From contig OY829329.1 in assembly GCA_963691655.1 (NCBI GenBank), positions 60,525,408 through 60,589,407 of the forward strand: a stretch of 64,000 nt of DNA, in the 5' to 3' direction. Under the pieces are notes generated by a model. The model did no database searches. It was given only the letters and a program-made list of their open reading frames with translations, and was not told the DNA's origin. Below, piece by piece: positions 10,416 to 22,250 of the stretch. The stretch is from Toxonevra muliebris (taxonomy: Eukaryota; Arthropoda; Insecta; Diptera; Pallopteridae). Position 1 is the first letter of the stretch; each line of letters starts with the position of its first letter. The translations under genes were made by a program, and so were the position numbers.

Positions 10416-11350
10416 AATTTCTACTCATGCTTTGAAGATAAGCGATATTGCATAAGCTCCCAGTTTATCTTGAAACTAATTCTTTTCTGCCAAATTATAA
10501 TTTAATTGTGTGTACATGTTACGCGTAGCGCTTTCTCTTGCTTGTTCTCTAAACGTTTCCCTTTTTATGTCGTGAAAATTACGGTTCAGACGCATATGAG
10601 ATGAGGTCCAAGAGTCTACATCATCCAGAGCGATGTTAACGTAGTACACGCTACAAAGCTCTTCTCAACTATGGAAGCACTGCGTCCTATTTACCAGAAG
10701 ATATGAAGCGACGATTTTTGGTAACCTTCCGGCTGGCGGCATATTCATTACTTTCTGCATAAATTCGAAATGCAATTGCAGCGTGTAGGTGAAGAGCGTT
10801 GACAGACCAGTTTCAAGATGAATGGCATAGTTAGGTGTATTCCTTGGGAGGTAGAAAACTTTTTTGATGAAGAATCTTAACAGATTTTCCACTTCATCGT
10901 AAGGAGAAAATCCCCAAATCTGAGCAGCGTAGCACATAATAGCTCTTGCCGTTGCCTCGAACATTTTGTACTTCGTGCTGTGATTCACACTTTTTTTTTG
11001 CCGATGAGCGCCTTCCATGTACTGTTGAGTGCAATTTTTGCAGCTTTTAGCCTTTGCTGCAGATGTTTGGTGAACTTCATATTTTCGGTAATGATTACAT
11101 CTAAATATTTATATTCCTTCACTGTCTCTCTAGCCTTACCTCATCTAAATTTCACTTTTCTTCTTTTTTATACCGTCCTTTATTTTCATGCACCACCATC
11201 ACCTGAGATTTTTCAGTATTAATTTGTAGGTTCCAGGTTTGGCAATACTTGTGCAGCACGTCTATCATTTGTTGTAGCCTCTGTGGAGTGTCAGCGAGAA
11301 CGACCATATCATCTGCATGCATTAAAATTCAGTGTATAGCTCAGATGGGT

Positions 11351-13079
11351 ACTCAGTGCGTACTCAAGAACAGGCTCAAATCCACTAATCGGCTGTGTTG
11401 TTATTTTCTATATGGAAATTAATATTTTTTTTTTAAATGGAAAAAAGAAATTTGTGGGATTTGAACCTTGGCCTTGCTTGCTGACGCACTAGACAACTAG
11501 GCTATAGCATCCTGAATTTCGGCAGCCACTATTTTGGATTTTTTTTCTAAGCGATTCAAGTGAGACAATTAAAACATACACTTGAAACCACACACGACAC
11601 CACGATTTTAATTTCTATCAATTCACTCCAATATAAATTTTTCTTCAGCCTCGAGTAAAGATACTATCCCATCAAAAATGATCGTTGAAGAAAACTTCAT
11701 TCGATTTTTTTAAAAATTTATCAATTTAATAAATGAATTTCATGGACATTCAAAATGTAGACAAAAAACAAAATTTTTCAATGGACAAGCTATCAACTGT
11801 AAGCTAAACAATATTTTTTTAAACTAAATTTTAAACATTTTTTACTGAAGAAAAATTTGTGTAAACATAAAAAATTATGCCCTTTTATAACTAAGAACGA
11901 GAAAAAGTTTAATGTTTTTTGCATGCTAGAAATTTTTTTCAGAGCTTTGTGCTTTGTGTGCTTACTAGAGCTACTTCAAATCAAAACTTCATATTTACAC
12001 ATAAGTGCAAAAATCAGAAAAAAATATCTGTACAATTCTATTTTTTTTAAGAAACTAAAATGTTTACACTTAAACACACAGTAAGAGAGACACACTCAAA
12101 GAGAGACAGAGAGTTCAAGTTGTATGCGTCTGTATGTGTTGGCAGTTGTCACAAATGCAGCACAGCACAACAGTAGCAGCAAATTGCATTGCAACATAAT
12201 AATCAACATTGTACCACCACCATTGCAATCTACTGCAGCATCGTCATTCTAAATATGATTGCATGTGTGTAAGTGTGTGTGTGTGTGTGTGTGTGAATAC
12301 AATATTGCTATACAATGTTGCCGTCAGCTTAAAATGTTCATATGTCTGAATGTGTGTGTTTGTGTTTGTGTCTATGTGTTAGCAAAGGCAAAATGCCATG
12401 GGAAATTTGAGCAAATAACTTGCAACTGGTTATGATCTCTTACCAAAGTTTCGAATGCTGCTTGATACTAACAACAAAAGTAGGAAAGAAAAACACCAAA
12501 AACATTTTGAAAAAGTGCACAAATTTTGATAACATTTTTTTTGTTTGTTTTTTTTTTTTTTTTTTAGTTTTTATAAAAACGTGCTTGTTTGCTTGTGTAT
12601 GTTTGTTGAATATACTCCCAAAAGTGTGCGGCTGATATCTTGTAAACTTAATGTCTGTAAAAATTTCTGATACTTGTAGAATAATACATGGAAGTGGCTT
12701 AGAAATAATATAAACGAAATCATCTGGCAGAAATTTGAAGAGACACTTAACATTTGTGGTTTAATATCTTCCTATTAAATATTTTACTTCATAAAAGTTA
12801 TACTTAAATTGTTACAATTTCTTTCTCAATTACATCAAACTAAGCTTTCGCTTGAACTCTATTGAACTTTTGTAATTTATCTCAAGCTTAAGTTTTATCA
12901 AATGTTAACTAAGAGGCATAAAGAAAAATCAAACGTTCAGCTTTATCAGCAAGAACTTTTAATGTAAATATTTGCCGCTTTTGATGTTACTTTACCACTA
13001 GCGTTTAGCTTCATCTTACTTCCTATTTGCGATTTGCTGATTTATACACGGAGAGAAATAACTCCTAAATTAAAAGAGA
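11351..13079. other. AT-rich stretch; GT microsatellite; no gene
   Basis: Apart from the tRNA-like segment at 11445-11512, there is an interrupted GT run at 12261-12295, scattered CA/CAG-rich neuronal-intron-like sequence near 12150-12240, and nothing coding that I can support. Confidence 0.5.
11445..11512 (-). ncRNA. tRNA-like segment (SINE head or tRNA fossil)
   Basis: On the minus strand TAGCCTAGTTG (11494-11504) fits the A box and GGTTCAAATCC (11457-11467) is an exact B box. The intervening length suits a tRNA or tRNA-derived SINE. The 5' side GGATGCTATAG does not pair clearly with the 3' side, so a functional tRNA is doubtful. An A/T-rich run follows in the 3' direction, as SINEs often show. 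Independent of the similar segment at 8910. Confidence 0.45.
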
Positions 13080-14120
13080 TCATAGCTAATACAAATTTTA
13101 AGATAAATAAATATTTCTGATATTTTTGGTGACTTTTGCATATTTTTAAAAAATCTTCTGAAGACTTCTGAATAATTTTCAGTAAGTATATTTGAATATT
13201 TTTGAAAATTTTTTTATTGGTTTTTGGAAATTTTTGACTAGATTAGAATATTTTTAGATATTTTTGAAATTTTTGAATATATTTGGAAATTTTTTAATAT
13301 TTTTTAATATTTTTGGAAGTTTTTGAATACTTGGATATTTTTGAATATATTTTTTTGATGCCTTTGAGTATTGCTGCATATTTTTGCATATTTTTTGAAT
13401 ATATTTCGATGTTTTTCATAATGCATTTGCATATTTTTGGGTAGTTTTAAATATTTTGTCTATATTTGTATGTATTTGCATATTTTTGCATATCGTTGAG
13501 TTTTTGTACAGACTTTTGAATAGTTTTTGTATTCTGAAAAATTTTTTAATATATATTTGATTTTTTGGAATTTTTTTTAGGTTTTTTTTTATTTGGTTGA
13601 ATTTTTTTATCTAATCTTGAATAATCTTGCATATTTTTGCATATTCTTAAGTGTTTTTCAATATTTCATAAAAATTTAAAATAGTAATAAATAGTTTTGC
13701 ATATTTGTGAGTATATTTTTCAATACCTATTTCCAAACCTTTTTGAATAATTTTACATCTTTTCGACTATAAATAGTTGAATGTTTTTGTATATTTTTGC
13801 TTGAATTTTTGAATATATTTATTTGCATATATTCGAATGTTTTTAAATATTTTTGCTTGTTTTTGAATAATTTTGAATATTTGTGCTCTTAAATTTTTGC
13901 ATACTTTTGAATGGTTTGGATGTTTTTGAATATTTTTATATATAATTGCATACTTTTGCATATTTTTGAGTAATTTGAATGTTTGTGTACAAATTCCGAT
14001 TTTTTTTTTATTTTTGTGGAGTTTTAAACATTTTTTTTTTGACAATTGCTGAATATTTTCTGATAATTTCCAACATTATAGAATTTTTGAAAATATTTGT
14101 TCATATTTTAAAATAATTTT
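13080..14120. repeat. AT-rich degenerate minisatellite (GAATATTTTTGCATA type)
   Basis: About 1 kb made of irregular tandem variants of GAATATTTTTG and GCATATTTTTG, roughly 10-22 bp each. Open frames here (for example 13767-14045 minus, Lys/Ile/Asn-rich) are products of the repeat. A shorter related tract lies at 15866-16120. Confidence 0.8.
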
Positions 14121-15865
14121 TACACTGTACTCATAGTAGAAGTGTCTGTATATTTTACAAATAAACTCTTTTAAAAAATGAGCCATTATATAAATGAACA
14201 ACGCAACTTACTTTGCTTCCAGCAGCAGCAGTAGCTACAGCAAACAAAAACAACAGCAACAAGAAAAACAGTAAAATATTTGCTTTTCCTTTGTGTTTGA
14301 TTTACTATCAACATGCATCCTTATGAGCTTATGAGGTAGGGAAAGGAAGTTTATTGGAAATGGGAATTGGTTAGAGAGGGGGACTGCAAAAATGACAAAG
14401 AATAAAAAGCAAGCAAAAGCAGAAATTAAGTTTAATTTCAAAAAGCAAACACGAAGACGATAAAAGGAAAAGTTGACAAAGGGAAATGAAGAGCAAAATG
14501 CGAAACAAAAAGAGAAACAAACAGAAAACAAACATTATTCCCGACACCCGAGACACAATCTCAAAGAAACAAACAAAAAACTGACAACTCACATGCAAAC
14601 AATACGCCTACAAACTAATTTGAACCAATATTTTCATACTCTTCGTAGTTACCCGTACTACCTTAAATACCACAAATCATAAACAAAGCACACGAAGAGC
14701 AGGCAGACTGGCAGGCAGGCAAAGCACGCAGGCAGCCAGTCATTCGGGAATAGAGCCAGCAATGTTAATCCTTAGCGCAGCGCAGCACAGCCTAATGTTC
14801 AACTGATGGAAAATTAAGCTAGCGGCACTTTTTCAAAAACTTTTGAATGACGCTTGGCGTGCGATAAGTGCTGCGCGTTCTGCACCCTCGGCTGCCTTGC
14901 TCACATTCTTTTTACTCTTTACAGCAGCCTACTATTTACGCGTGTTATACACAAACACACTCACGTACACACCGAGACAATCAAAGTTATTGAGGCGCAA
15001 ACTTTGCTTGTTCATCTGGTGGCAATTATAATGAGTCGCGGCGGAGGCATTGGCATCGGCGGCATCAGCCTCAGTATCAGCGTCAACATCACTGTGGCAA
15101 CATCAGCACAGGCAACGCAAAGGAATAACTTACATACAAAAAAGTGTGCTAGAAAATGTTGGGCGTAAGAATTGTGTGAGTTTACAATGCTTTGGGCGCT
15201 GATTGAACAGCAAATGAGCAAATAAATGCTGCTTGTTTTTCATAGCAGCAGGCAGTTACTGGTATCAACCAACACCAACATAAGCAACATCTTGCAGTGT
15301 TTTTTCTTCTCCTTATTTTCTTCTACTTCTGGTTTCCCTTCTAGTTTTGCTTCTATCTATACATTGTCGCATGATAAACTTCTCTAATTGTCAGTTTCGT
15401 AAAAGTGACAACCAAGAGACAGACGGTAAAAATTATGTTATCTTAATAAAGTTTTTTTATTTTATTTTTTTTTCTATTTTGCTTTCTTTTCATTTCATTT
15501 CTTTTCTGTTTAAAATTTTATTTTTATATTCTTTTTTTTGCTTTTTTAAATTACTCCAGTCGATAATATTATTGGAGAGGAGCGGAATGGTCTGAGAGTC
15601 AGTGTTAAATGTTGAAAAAAGAAAAAGAATGATTTTTATTTTTCTTCGTTTGGTCTTGTGGAAAATTCATTAATCTCAGATTGAATCTTTAAAAGTTTAA
15701 AATTTTATTGAAGAAAAATTTTGTAGCAATTAATCAATGATTAATGATTTTGTGTTTTGCTAGTTTCTTTGTTATTGAAATATTGAAATACGACCCCCTG
15801 TTATAGAAATGATAACTGTAAAAGTATAAATCGGATGCTATAAAAGAAATGGCGTCTGCAAAAAA
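14121..15865. other. Mixed unique sequence, no supported gene
   Basis: Holds CAG/AAC-rich tracts (14218-14270), A-rich purine tracts and pyrimidine-rich runs near 15460-15550. Overlapping open frames on both strands at 14843-15221 are short, with no recognisable domain; I do not call them. Relative GC enrichment around 14700-15120 is mild. Confidence 0.45.
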
Positions 15866-16120
15866 AAAAAACTTTTGAATATTTCTGAACTTTTTTAAAT
15901 ATTTTTGAATGCTTTTGAATATAGATTCAATATTTGAATATTTCTGCACATTTTTGAGCATCTTTGAATAGTTGTGAATACTTGTCATCATTTTTGAATA
16001 TTTTTAAATCTTTTTGATTATTTTTCAATATTCCTGAATAATTTTGAGCAATTTTGAACAATTTTAAGCATTTTTGAATACTTCTTAATATCTTTGGATA
16101 ATTTTGAAAATTATTAAATA
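15866..16120. repeat. AT-rich degenerate minisatellite, second tract
   Basis: Irregular tandem variants of TTTTTGAATATTTTTGA, about 250 bp, matching the style of 13080-14120. Confidence 0.75.
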
Positions 16121-16615
16121 TTTGTTATTCATGCGCCCTAGCCAAGAGGCTAGAATATCACGTTATTTTCACTAGTAAGATCTTAATTAGCGTTCAATAG
16201 GTTGCATCACTGCGATTGGAGTCAGTATTTTAGTGGGAGATACCATTACTGTGTCAAAGGAATAATAAAAAAATAATTTAAATAAAAAATATTTTTAATA
16301 TACCACGTTTTTAAAATGAACTAAAAAGTATAAAATAATTTCTCCTAACCCCATACAGATTCACGATCACATATAGATTCCTTATCCCATACAGATTGTC
16401 TTGAAAATTTGTAACTGTGAATTTTAGTAGGACGAAAATACTTGTATGATTTAAAACAACAAACGTGGTTCGCATGCAATAGGAAATTGATGGATGAATA
16501 GTTCACCTAAATGGCTAGCAATTTTATCTCTATCCATATGCGTTCCACGTTGTGTGTGTGAAATTTTGCAATCGATTTTAAGTAAAGACCAGAGCTGTAA
16601 AAGAATGTATTCAAT

Positions 16616-17683
16616 TTAATTGCAATACCTTGAAGTCATGATTAATAACTTACAATTTGCACTAAATTGGAGTGATTTGAAGTCAATTGAGGTTTTGAAG
16701 TCACTTGAACTCAATTGGAATTTGAAATTGTTGACACATTGAATCAAAACCAATTGTCTAAGCAATTGTGCTAGATCATTGCGAATAGCCCTATTCATTA
16801 AATCTGACAGATGTTGAGATGCACAAGCCTTACTCTCTAAAATACTCCAAATAGAGCAGTCCATTGGATTCAAGTCTGGGGAGTATGGTGGCCATTCTTG
16901 AGATGTTATGAATTCAGAAAAATTGTCCTTTATCCATGTTTGCGTTAATTTTGCCATGTGGGAAGGTGCAGAATCTTGCTGGAAAGTCCAGTTTTCATTT
17001 CCAAATGTATCTTGGGCCCAGGGAAGAACATGTTCATTTAAAATGCTCCGATAAACAACCTGGTCAATTTTAAAACCCTCTTTAACGAATATTAGAGGGG
17101 TTCTGGCATTAGCGGAAACTCCAGCCCATACCATAACGGAAGCTGGCTTTTGAACTCGGCCAACAGTCCTATTTTGTTGCGATGATGATGTTAGCCACAT
17201 TCAGTCATTTTGCGTATTGAAATGTTGTTCAACCGTGAAAATTTTTTCATCTGTAAACAAGATATTTTCAACATTTTTTAACACGGAGGAGCGTAGCAAC
17301 GCCTTGCATCTTTCCACTCGCAAATCTTTCTTTTTTTGTGTCAGATCTTGAGCTTTTCGGAGCTTGTATGGCTTAAGATTAAGCTTTGATTTTGCAATGA
17401 TTCGCACTGTTTCACGGTTTACTCCCACTTCCTTAGCGATTTTTCTCATTGAGCGCCTTGGATTTCGCTTGATTCGTTTACGAATTTTTTCTGTTAAACC
17501 AGTAGTGGCAACTGTTGAAAATTTTCCCCGGTCTCTATCTCCAAAACCCCCAGTTTCATTATATCGAATAATAGCTCGGTCTACCGTACGACTTGACAAA
17601 TTTAAAGCCTTTGCAATTTGACGGCTACTATAATTTGTCAAATGAAATTTCATAATTTCACGACTAATATTTTCCTTGTCCAT
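16616..17683 (-). pseudogene. maT/DD37D transposase with one in-frame stop
   Basis: DDE/D transposase for cut-and-paste movement at TA. The start chosen is ATG at 17681-17683 (MDKENISREIM) rather than the upstream hydrophobic extension to 17743. N-terminal helix-turn-helix regions cover about residues 5-110 (YSSRQIAKALNLSSRTVDRAI; then RRSMRKIAKEVGVNRETVR). Catalytic D1 is in NILFTDEKIF, D2 in WTFQQDSAPSH and D3 in SPDLNPMDCSIW; 37 residues separate D2 and D3, the DD37D signature of maT elements. One TGA at 17198-17200 breaks the frame shortly after D1, with the reading continuing in the same frame. Otherwise it is remarkably intact. Confidence 0.9.
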
Positions 17684-17838
17684 TTTTATGGAAATTTCAA
17701 AATGTAATAACAAAAATTCAAATGAAATTAAAAGCAAAGCCAATGATGAATGAATTTGCTTTTTAAATTAAAGTAACGGTAAATGGCAAAGCTTGCTGCA
17801 GAGTATTAAACTTGCGTCACTTTACAATTGTCACCCTG
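16616..17838 (-). mobile_element. maT-type (DD37D) mariner-like element, left end unclear
   Basis: A minus-strand transposase gene is followed upstream (right side) by a terminus reading CAGGGTGACAATTGTAAAG on the minus strand, ending at 17838 next to TA (17839-17840), as expected for Tc1/mariner target sites. I found no matching inverted terminus to the left between 16120 and 16620, so the left end is truncated or diverged; the left limit given is only the transposase stop. Confidence 0.75.
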
Positions 17839-17840
17839 TA

Positions 17841-20800
17841 TTTAGGTACAATGTGATAATATTTCTTCGCATTTTGATTTCGTAAAATCAGTAGAAAAAG
17901 ATTTAAAGGTACTTATATAAAATTCATAAAAACAAAACAAAACGTTTACATATTTGTATATAAAGAATATATAAATACTGTAAATGTTGAAAGTTATTTG
18001 CTAAAAGAAATGTTAAATATTTTTAATTTTCTATTAGACCAATTTATGTATTGTTAACGAGATTATAATGACAGGCTTTTTGGTCAAAATTTTCATACGC
18101 AAATAGTTAACTATTTCATACTTTTTTCCCAACGTTTCGGCGCAAATTTTAGGCCTTCTTCAGGGGATTTTTATTTATTTATAGTAAATACTATTTGTAA
18201 ACATTCAGTCAAGTAATTAAATTAATTAAAATATAGTCCTTAATTAACAAAAGATAAAAAAAAAAACACGAAAAAAACTTTACAAAACACGTAACATTTT
18301 TTAACGCCGAATATTATGGATTGCCACACTGTAGCTGCAGCTTATATTGTCTTTCATTTATTTCATCAAACACGTCAAACTCATCCATTCATACATTTCT
18401 GTCTGCTGGATGTGTTGACAACCGTCGCTGTTACACCATCGGCATTGCACCTCGCTGCTGTTTATACGATTTTTTGTTTCGATTCCAGCAAGAGCAAATT
18501 GCGATCTCTTTACAATCTATACTCTTTGTAAGCGGAGCCAAACGAAAAGAAAAGTTCGTTACTGTTTGTTTTTGTTCTCTCTCTCATTTGTCTTTGAATT
18601 TGTGTATGTATGCACATATACATATATTCTACTCCCGCTAAAGCAATGATTTTAATAACGATGAATTCAATGCTTTGGATCTATGAAAAAATGGAAAAAC
18701 TTCCGATGCTAATATTTTAAATATTATTATATTTATATATATTTTAGATACTTCATCTTGCATTGTCTTCCAGTTCTGAACTATATTTAAAATTTCAAGT
18801 CTCTAGCTCATCGGGAAGTTAGTTTAAAATCGATTGCAAAATTTGTACCGAACAGACTGACAGACAGACAGACACCATTGAAAGCGAGTTGATATAAACG
18901 TGGTAAAATATACAACTTTTTTAAATAAGAAAATATCAAAAAATCTTCTTCGCCTTTGGCAACCTCTGGATCTAGTGGTTAAAACTATGCTTTCATAATA
19001 ACTAACCAACGACCAGCCTATATATTTCGATAGTGTTTTATTTATTTTTATTTAATTAACCCTTGCTTTCTTTTAAATGATTCCAGGTTGTTTTCCAAAT
19101 TACTTTTCGATTCAGATTCAAATCTTATTAAGTTGATCCATGTAGAGCTAGAGTGGCTACTCTTTATCTCCCTGTTAATAAAATAAACCTGCTTCAAAAC
19201 TAATTATAAATTTTAAACTTATAATAAGTTCCATTAAATATAACAATTTTAATAGAATAATCAATGAATGTTAATGGGGAAAGGCGGGGGGGAGGGGGGG
19301 GGGGTGGGAAGTGTAAATGTTTGTGGTTATGTGAAACTGCCACATTGGCATTTTGCAAACGGAACCTCCGGAACTCCTTCATACAATTTTCAACTATATT
19401 CTACCCACAAGTACAACCAACTAACTGCTATCTAAATAACCCAATTAATGTTGAAGATTGCAGTGAGTATAAAACTAAAACATAAAAACGAGCAGGTAAG
19501 CGACCATAATTGGTAAATCAACATTCATGATAGCCTAATAAAAACTTGGCAAATTCCTCTGCAAACGTAAAGAGAAAGATACACACATACAGATGCACAC
19601 ATAAATACATACATGCATACAAATTCATACACATAAACCTATACATATGTGCACCTATTCATATCAGGTTGTCATATTTACCCCCTTAAGTTCATCTCCA
19701 TTGCAATCAACGTAATTGCATTAGAAAAAATAAAGAGAGGAAGAGAGAAAGGGAAAGAGAAAAAGGGAAAGAGAGAAAGGGAGAGATAGAGGTGGAGTGA
19801 TAGAGGTAGAGAGAGAGATGCGCTTTTGTCATATCGCATATACATAAATAGAAAAATCTGAATTCCTGCACTGCCATTTGATGACGCAGCGCGCAAATGA
19901 AATCTTTAGCATACTTAAACATTGCTTAAATTAAATTCCAATGAAGTAGCAGTAACAGCATCTAACGCTAACGGAAAACGGCAGCAGCTAGTAACAACCA
20001 ACCTCAGTTAATAGCTGAAATGTCATCGTTAAAATGCTAGCAGGAATTGAGACTAGCAACAACTGTCAGGCGACAGTCAGTGACGATGATAGGAAATAAA
20101 GCCAACTTCACCACCACCACCACCACAACACCACAAAACTGAATCCACTAATTCTATAAATATTGATGCCGTTTAAAAATGACAGTGCATTGAAAATAGT
20201 AGTTGAGAAATAGAGCAACTGCTGCAGTCATAGCAAGTAACACAGTACAGCAGCAACAGTAGAAGCATAGCATCCGTTTTTAGCTAGAAATCAGCAACAG
20301 CTCGATGGTAAATATAAGCGATTTCTTCCTACATATTTTTGTTTAGTAAGCGACTGCTGCGACTGCGATGAGAACGACAGCGACTTCAACGATGAGGATG
20401 ACTTCGATGTCGACAAAAAACAAACCAAAAAAAAAAAATAAAAATAGTTGTCGTAGTACTCGAGAATGTAAAATTTCAGTTCAGTCGCTCGTTTCAATAA
20501 GAATTGATTTGATTTGACTGCACATCATCAATGCAACATCAATTTCATTGACTTTCTCATCGTTACACTCGATTGAGTGCACAATTTCATTAAGCATGTG
20601 GCGCCCCCAAGGGCGCTACTACTTCTACCTACCTACAATTTCCTCTAAAATGCAATGAAATGACAACAGGCAGCAGCAACATAGCAATACTCGTTGGTTG
20701 CAAGCAGTCAACCAGCCAGACAGTGGCACCAACAGCTATATCAATCGAATCGCTTTTGCTTTTCTACTAATACTACACAAGTACGATTTTGAGTATATGA

Positions 20801-22248
20801 ATTTTTGGTTGTTCGCTTGTGACAGTTTTAACAGCATCACTGTCACCAATATAAATACATAAATGCATACATATACTATGAATACACACTTCCAGCAGTA
20901 ATAAAAGCACCAGCAGCACCAGCAGCAGCAATATGCATCAAGTAACCACCAACTTGCAGCATTTCACAGCTAAGTAGTGGCACAACACCGTCTGCTTCGA
21001 AATCATTTCATTCTCATATCTCTTCATCGCGTAATCAATATAAATTTCTGCTAGTATAAAAAATTCCTTCCATTTTAGTTCAGTTTTTTATACATACATA
21101 TAAATTATTTAGTATACTTTTTAAAAGAGTTGGAATTTGCTTCGTTGAATTGCTTGAAATGAGCTTCCAACTATTTTTTCTATTACTTTTCTATTTTTGC
21201 ATTTTGTGCGCTATGAAAATTTTCATTGATTGCGATTTTTTTTTTGTTTACCATTATTACTAAATTTTTGCAGTTATTAATTTTAATTTGAGCAGAATGT
21301 TGGGGAATTTCTATACCTTAATTCGCGGCATATCTTACCTTCCACTTTTAAATGATATTTTTGCATTTCGCATTTAATTGACTGCATTTTCTAGCATCAA
21401 TAGTTGAAATATGTAAAGTTACCCCAGTGGTATGAAAATACTTCTATCCACCAAACAACAACAACGATTACGGTTGCTTGGGAGCGATTAGCATTTACAG
21501 TGCTTTGTATCTGATCGCAGTTTCGTTGGCTTTAGTGGCAAACCGCACAACTATGCGACAATGATGTTCTCCCGTGAGAAAAAAAGAAAAAACAAAATTG
21601 TATGTTAGTTTTCATTTTTTTGGGGTTCTCATGTGTCTTAAAAATACGAATATATTTACAGAAGTTAGACGGTCAAAAATATTTGCTAATTTTTTTTAAT
21701 CCATTTATCTGTCTTTAGACCTAAGAGCTTCAATAGTTTTAAATCTGTTTGGCGCAGTGGTTTTAACGTTTTCCTACATGGTCTTATTCATGAAGTATGG
21801 AGAGTCTTAAGGTATACTTTGGTTGTCTCGGTCATCTACTGCCTTGCATTAACATGGATTCCAATCAATCGCTGGCTTTCTTGGGCAATGGCATGCCCAG
21901 CTCTATTTTCTTTTTGAGAAATTAAAAACCCGTTTACTTAGTGTGCTTACAATCTTTCTCTCTCTCTCGACTTTCGAACTATGCTCTCATAATACTTACG
22001 CACCAACAACAACACGTCTAAAAAAACAGTTGGTTACTGTACTTGCAATCTTTCTTTCTTTTATGCAACAACACAAACATGAACAATAGCCATAATCACG
22101 ATTTGGTGCAAAAAGTTTTGCATCATTGCAAATGAAAATTATTTCTGCTATTACAACAACAAATGCATCCGATATGCAATAAAAATTTGCATTTGTAATG
22201 ATGCAAGACCATTTGCAATTTATCGAGAATTGGGCTAATTATTATTAT
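17841..22248. other. Long gene-free stretch with microsatellites
   Basis: Apart from the hammerhead-like motif at 18128-18167, I see a G-rich run at 19284-19304, GA-rich sequence at 19731-19820, CAG/CCA-rich patches (20100-20130, 20220-20300, 20890-20950), and a short hairpin GGCGCCCCCAAGGGCGC-like at 20601-20620. The open frames on both strands are short and without recognisable domains. It resembles intronic or intergenic fly DNA. Confidence 0.5.
18128..18167 (-). ncRNA. Hammerhead-like ribozyme motif, relaxed
   Basis: On the minus strand the core CTGAAGA (18157-18163) fits CUGANGA. Stem II is weak: GGC pairs with GCC around an AT-rich loop, with a bulged or mismatched first pair. GAAA is at 18135-18138, then CGT makes a two-pair loopless stem III with the last A, and T at 18131 is the cleavage base. 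Stem I pairs TCCC (18164-18167) with GGGA (18127-18130). CTGAAGAAGGCC...GCCGAAACGTT-like sequence is, to my knowledge, characteristic of Penelope-like element termini. No Penelope RT or GIY-YIG remnant was seen beside it. Confidence 0.5.
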
Positions 22249-22250
22249 TA

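Larger units (their letters stand above)
9328..11330 (-). pseudogene. LINE reverse transcriptase C-terminal half
   Basis: The reading begins near 11330 with a catalytic motif HADDM (11305-11319; usual YADD/FADD). It continues through the connection region and the block at 11018-10665 containing YAAQIWGF and LETGLSTLFTYTLQLHF, passes a stop (10662) and further stops near 10400-10460, and resumes after the inserted LTR. The last part (9570-9328) carries CTLC...H....C, the C-terminal gag-like zinc knuckle typical of these LINEs, with R for the last C-P context. A 22-nt C/G homopolymer at 9564-9585 lies in the frame. The endonuclease and RT palm are missing. Stops and the insertion show the copy is dead. 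Confidence 0.8.
9299..11350 (-). mobile_element. 5'-truncated LINE, split by a solo LTR
   Basis: Minus-strand element with a poly(A) tail (poly-T at 9299-9316), a very short 3' UTR and an RT frame running from about 11330 down to 9328. It is interrupted by a solo LTR (9607-10415). Removing the LTR and one copy of its 4-bp duplication restores an open reading through the junction. The flank before the poly-T (TACACTGTGCG, near 9288) resembles TACTCAGTGCG near 11349 and may be an eroded target duplication. The poly(A) tail and C-terminal zinc-finger motif fit the jockey/I/LOA/R1 group. Confidence 0.8.

Noticed and set aside
13767..14045. 92-codon Lys/Ile-rich frame
   Set aside because: Translation of the AT-rich minisatellite.
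18950..19010. A-box-like sequence (GGATCTAGTGGTTA) considered as a tRNA-derived SINE
   Set aside because: No B box at suitable distance.
19264..19493. Frame over the G-rich run ending near a donor-like GCAGGTAAGC
   Set aside because: The Gly run comes from a simple repeat, the frame stops before the donor, and no acceptor is evident.
21343..21400. Minus-strand exon-like 43 bp with a strong donor (GGAAGGTAAGA)
   Set aside because: The acceptor side lacks a polypyrimidine tract; no conservation evidence.
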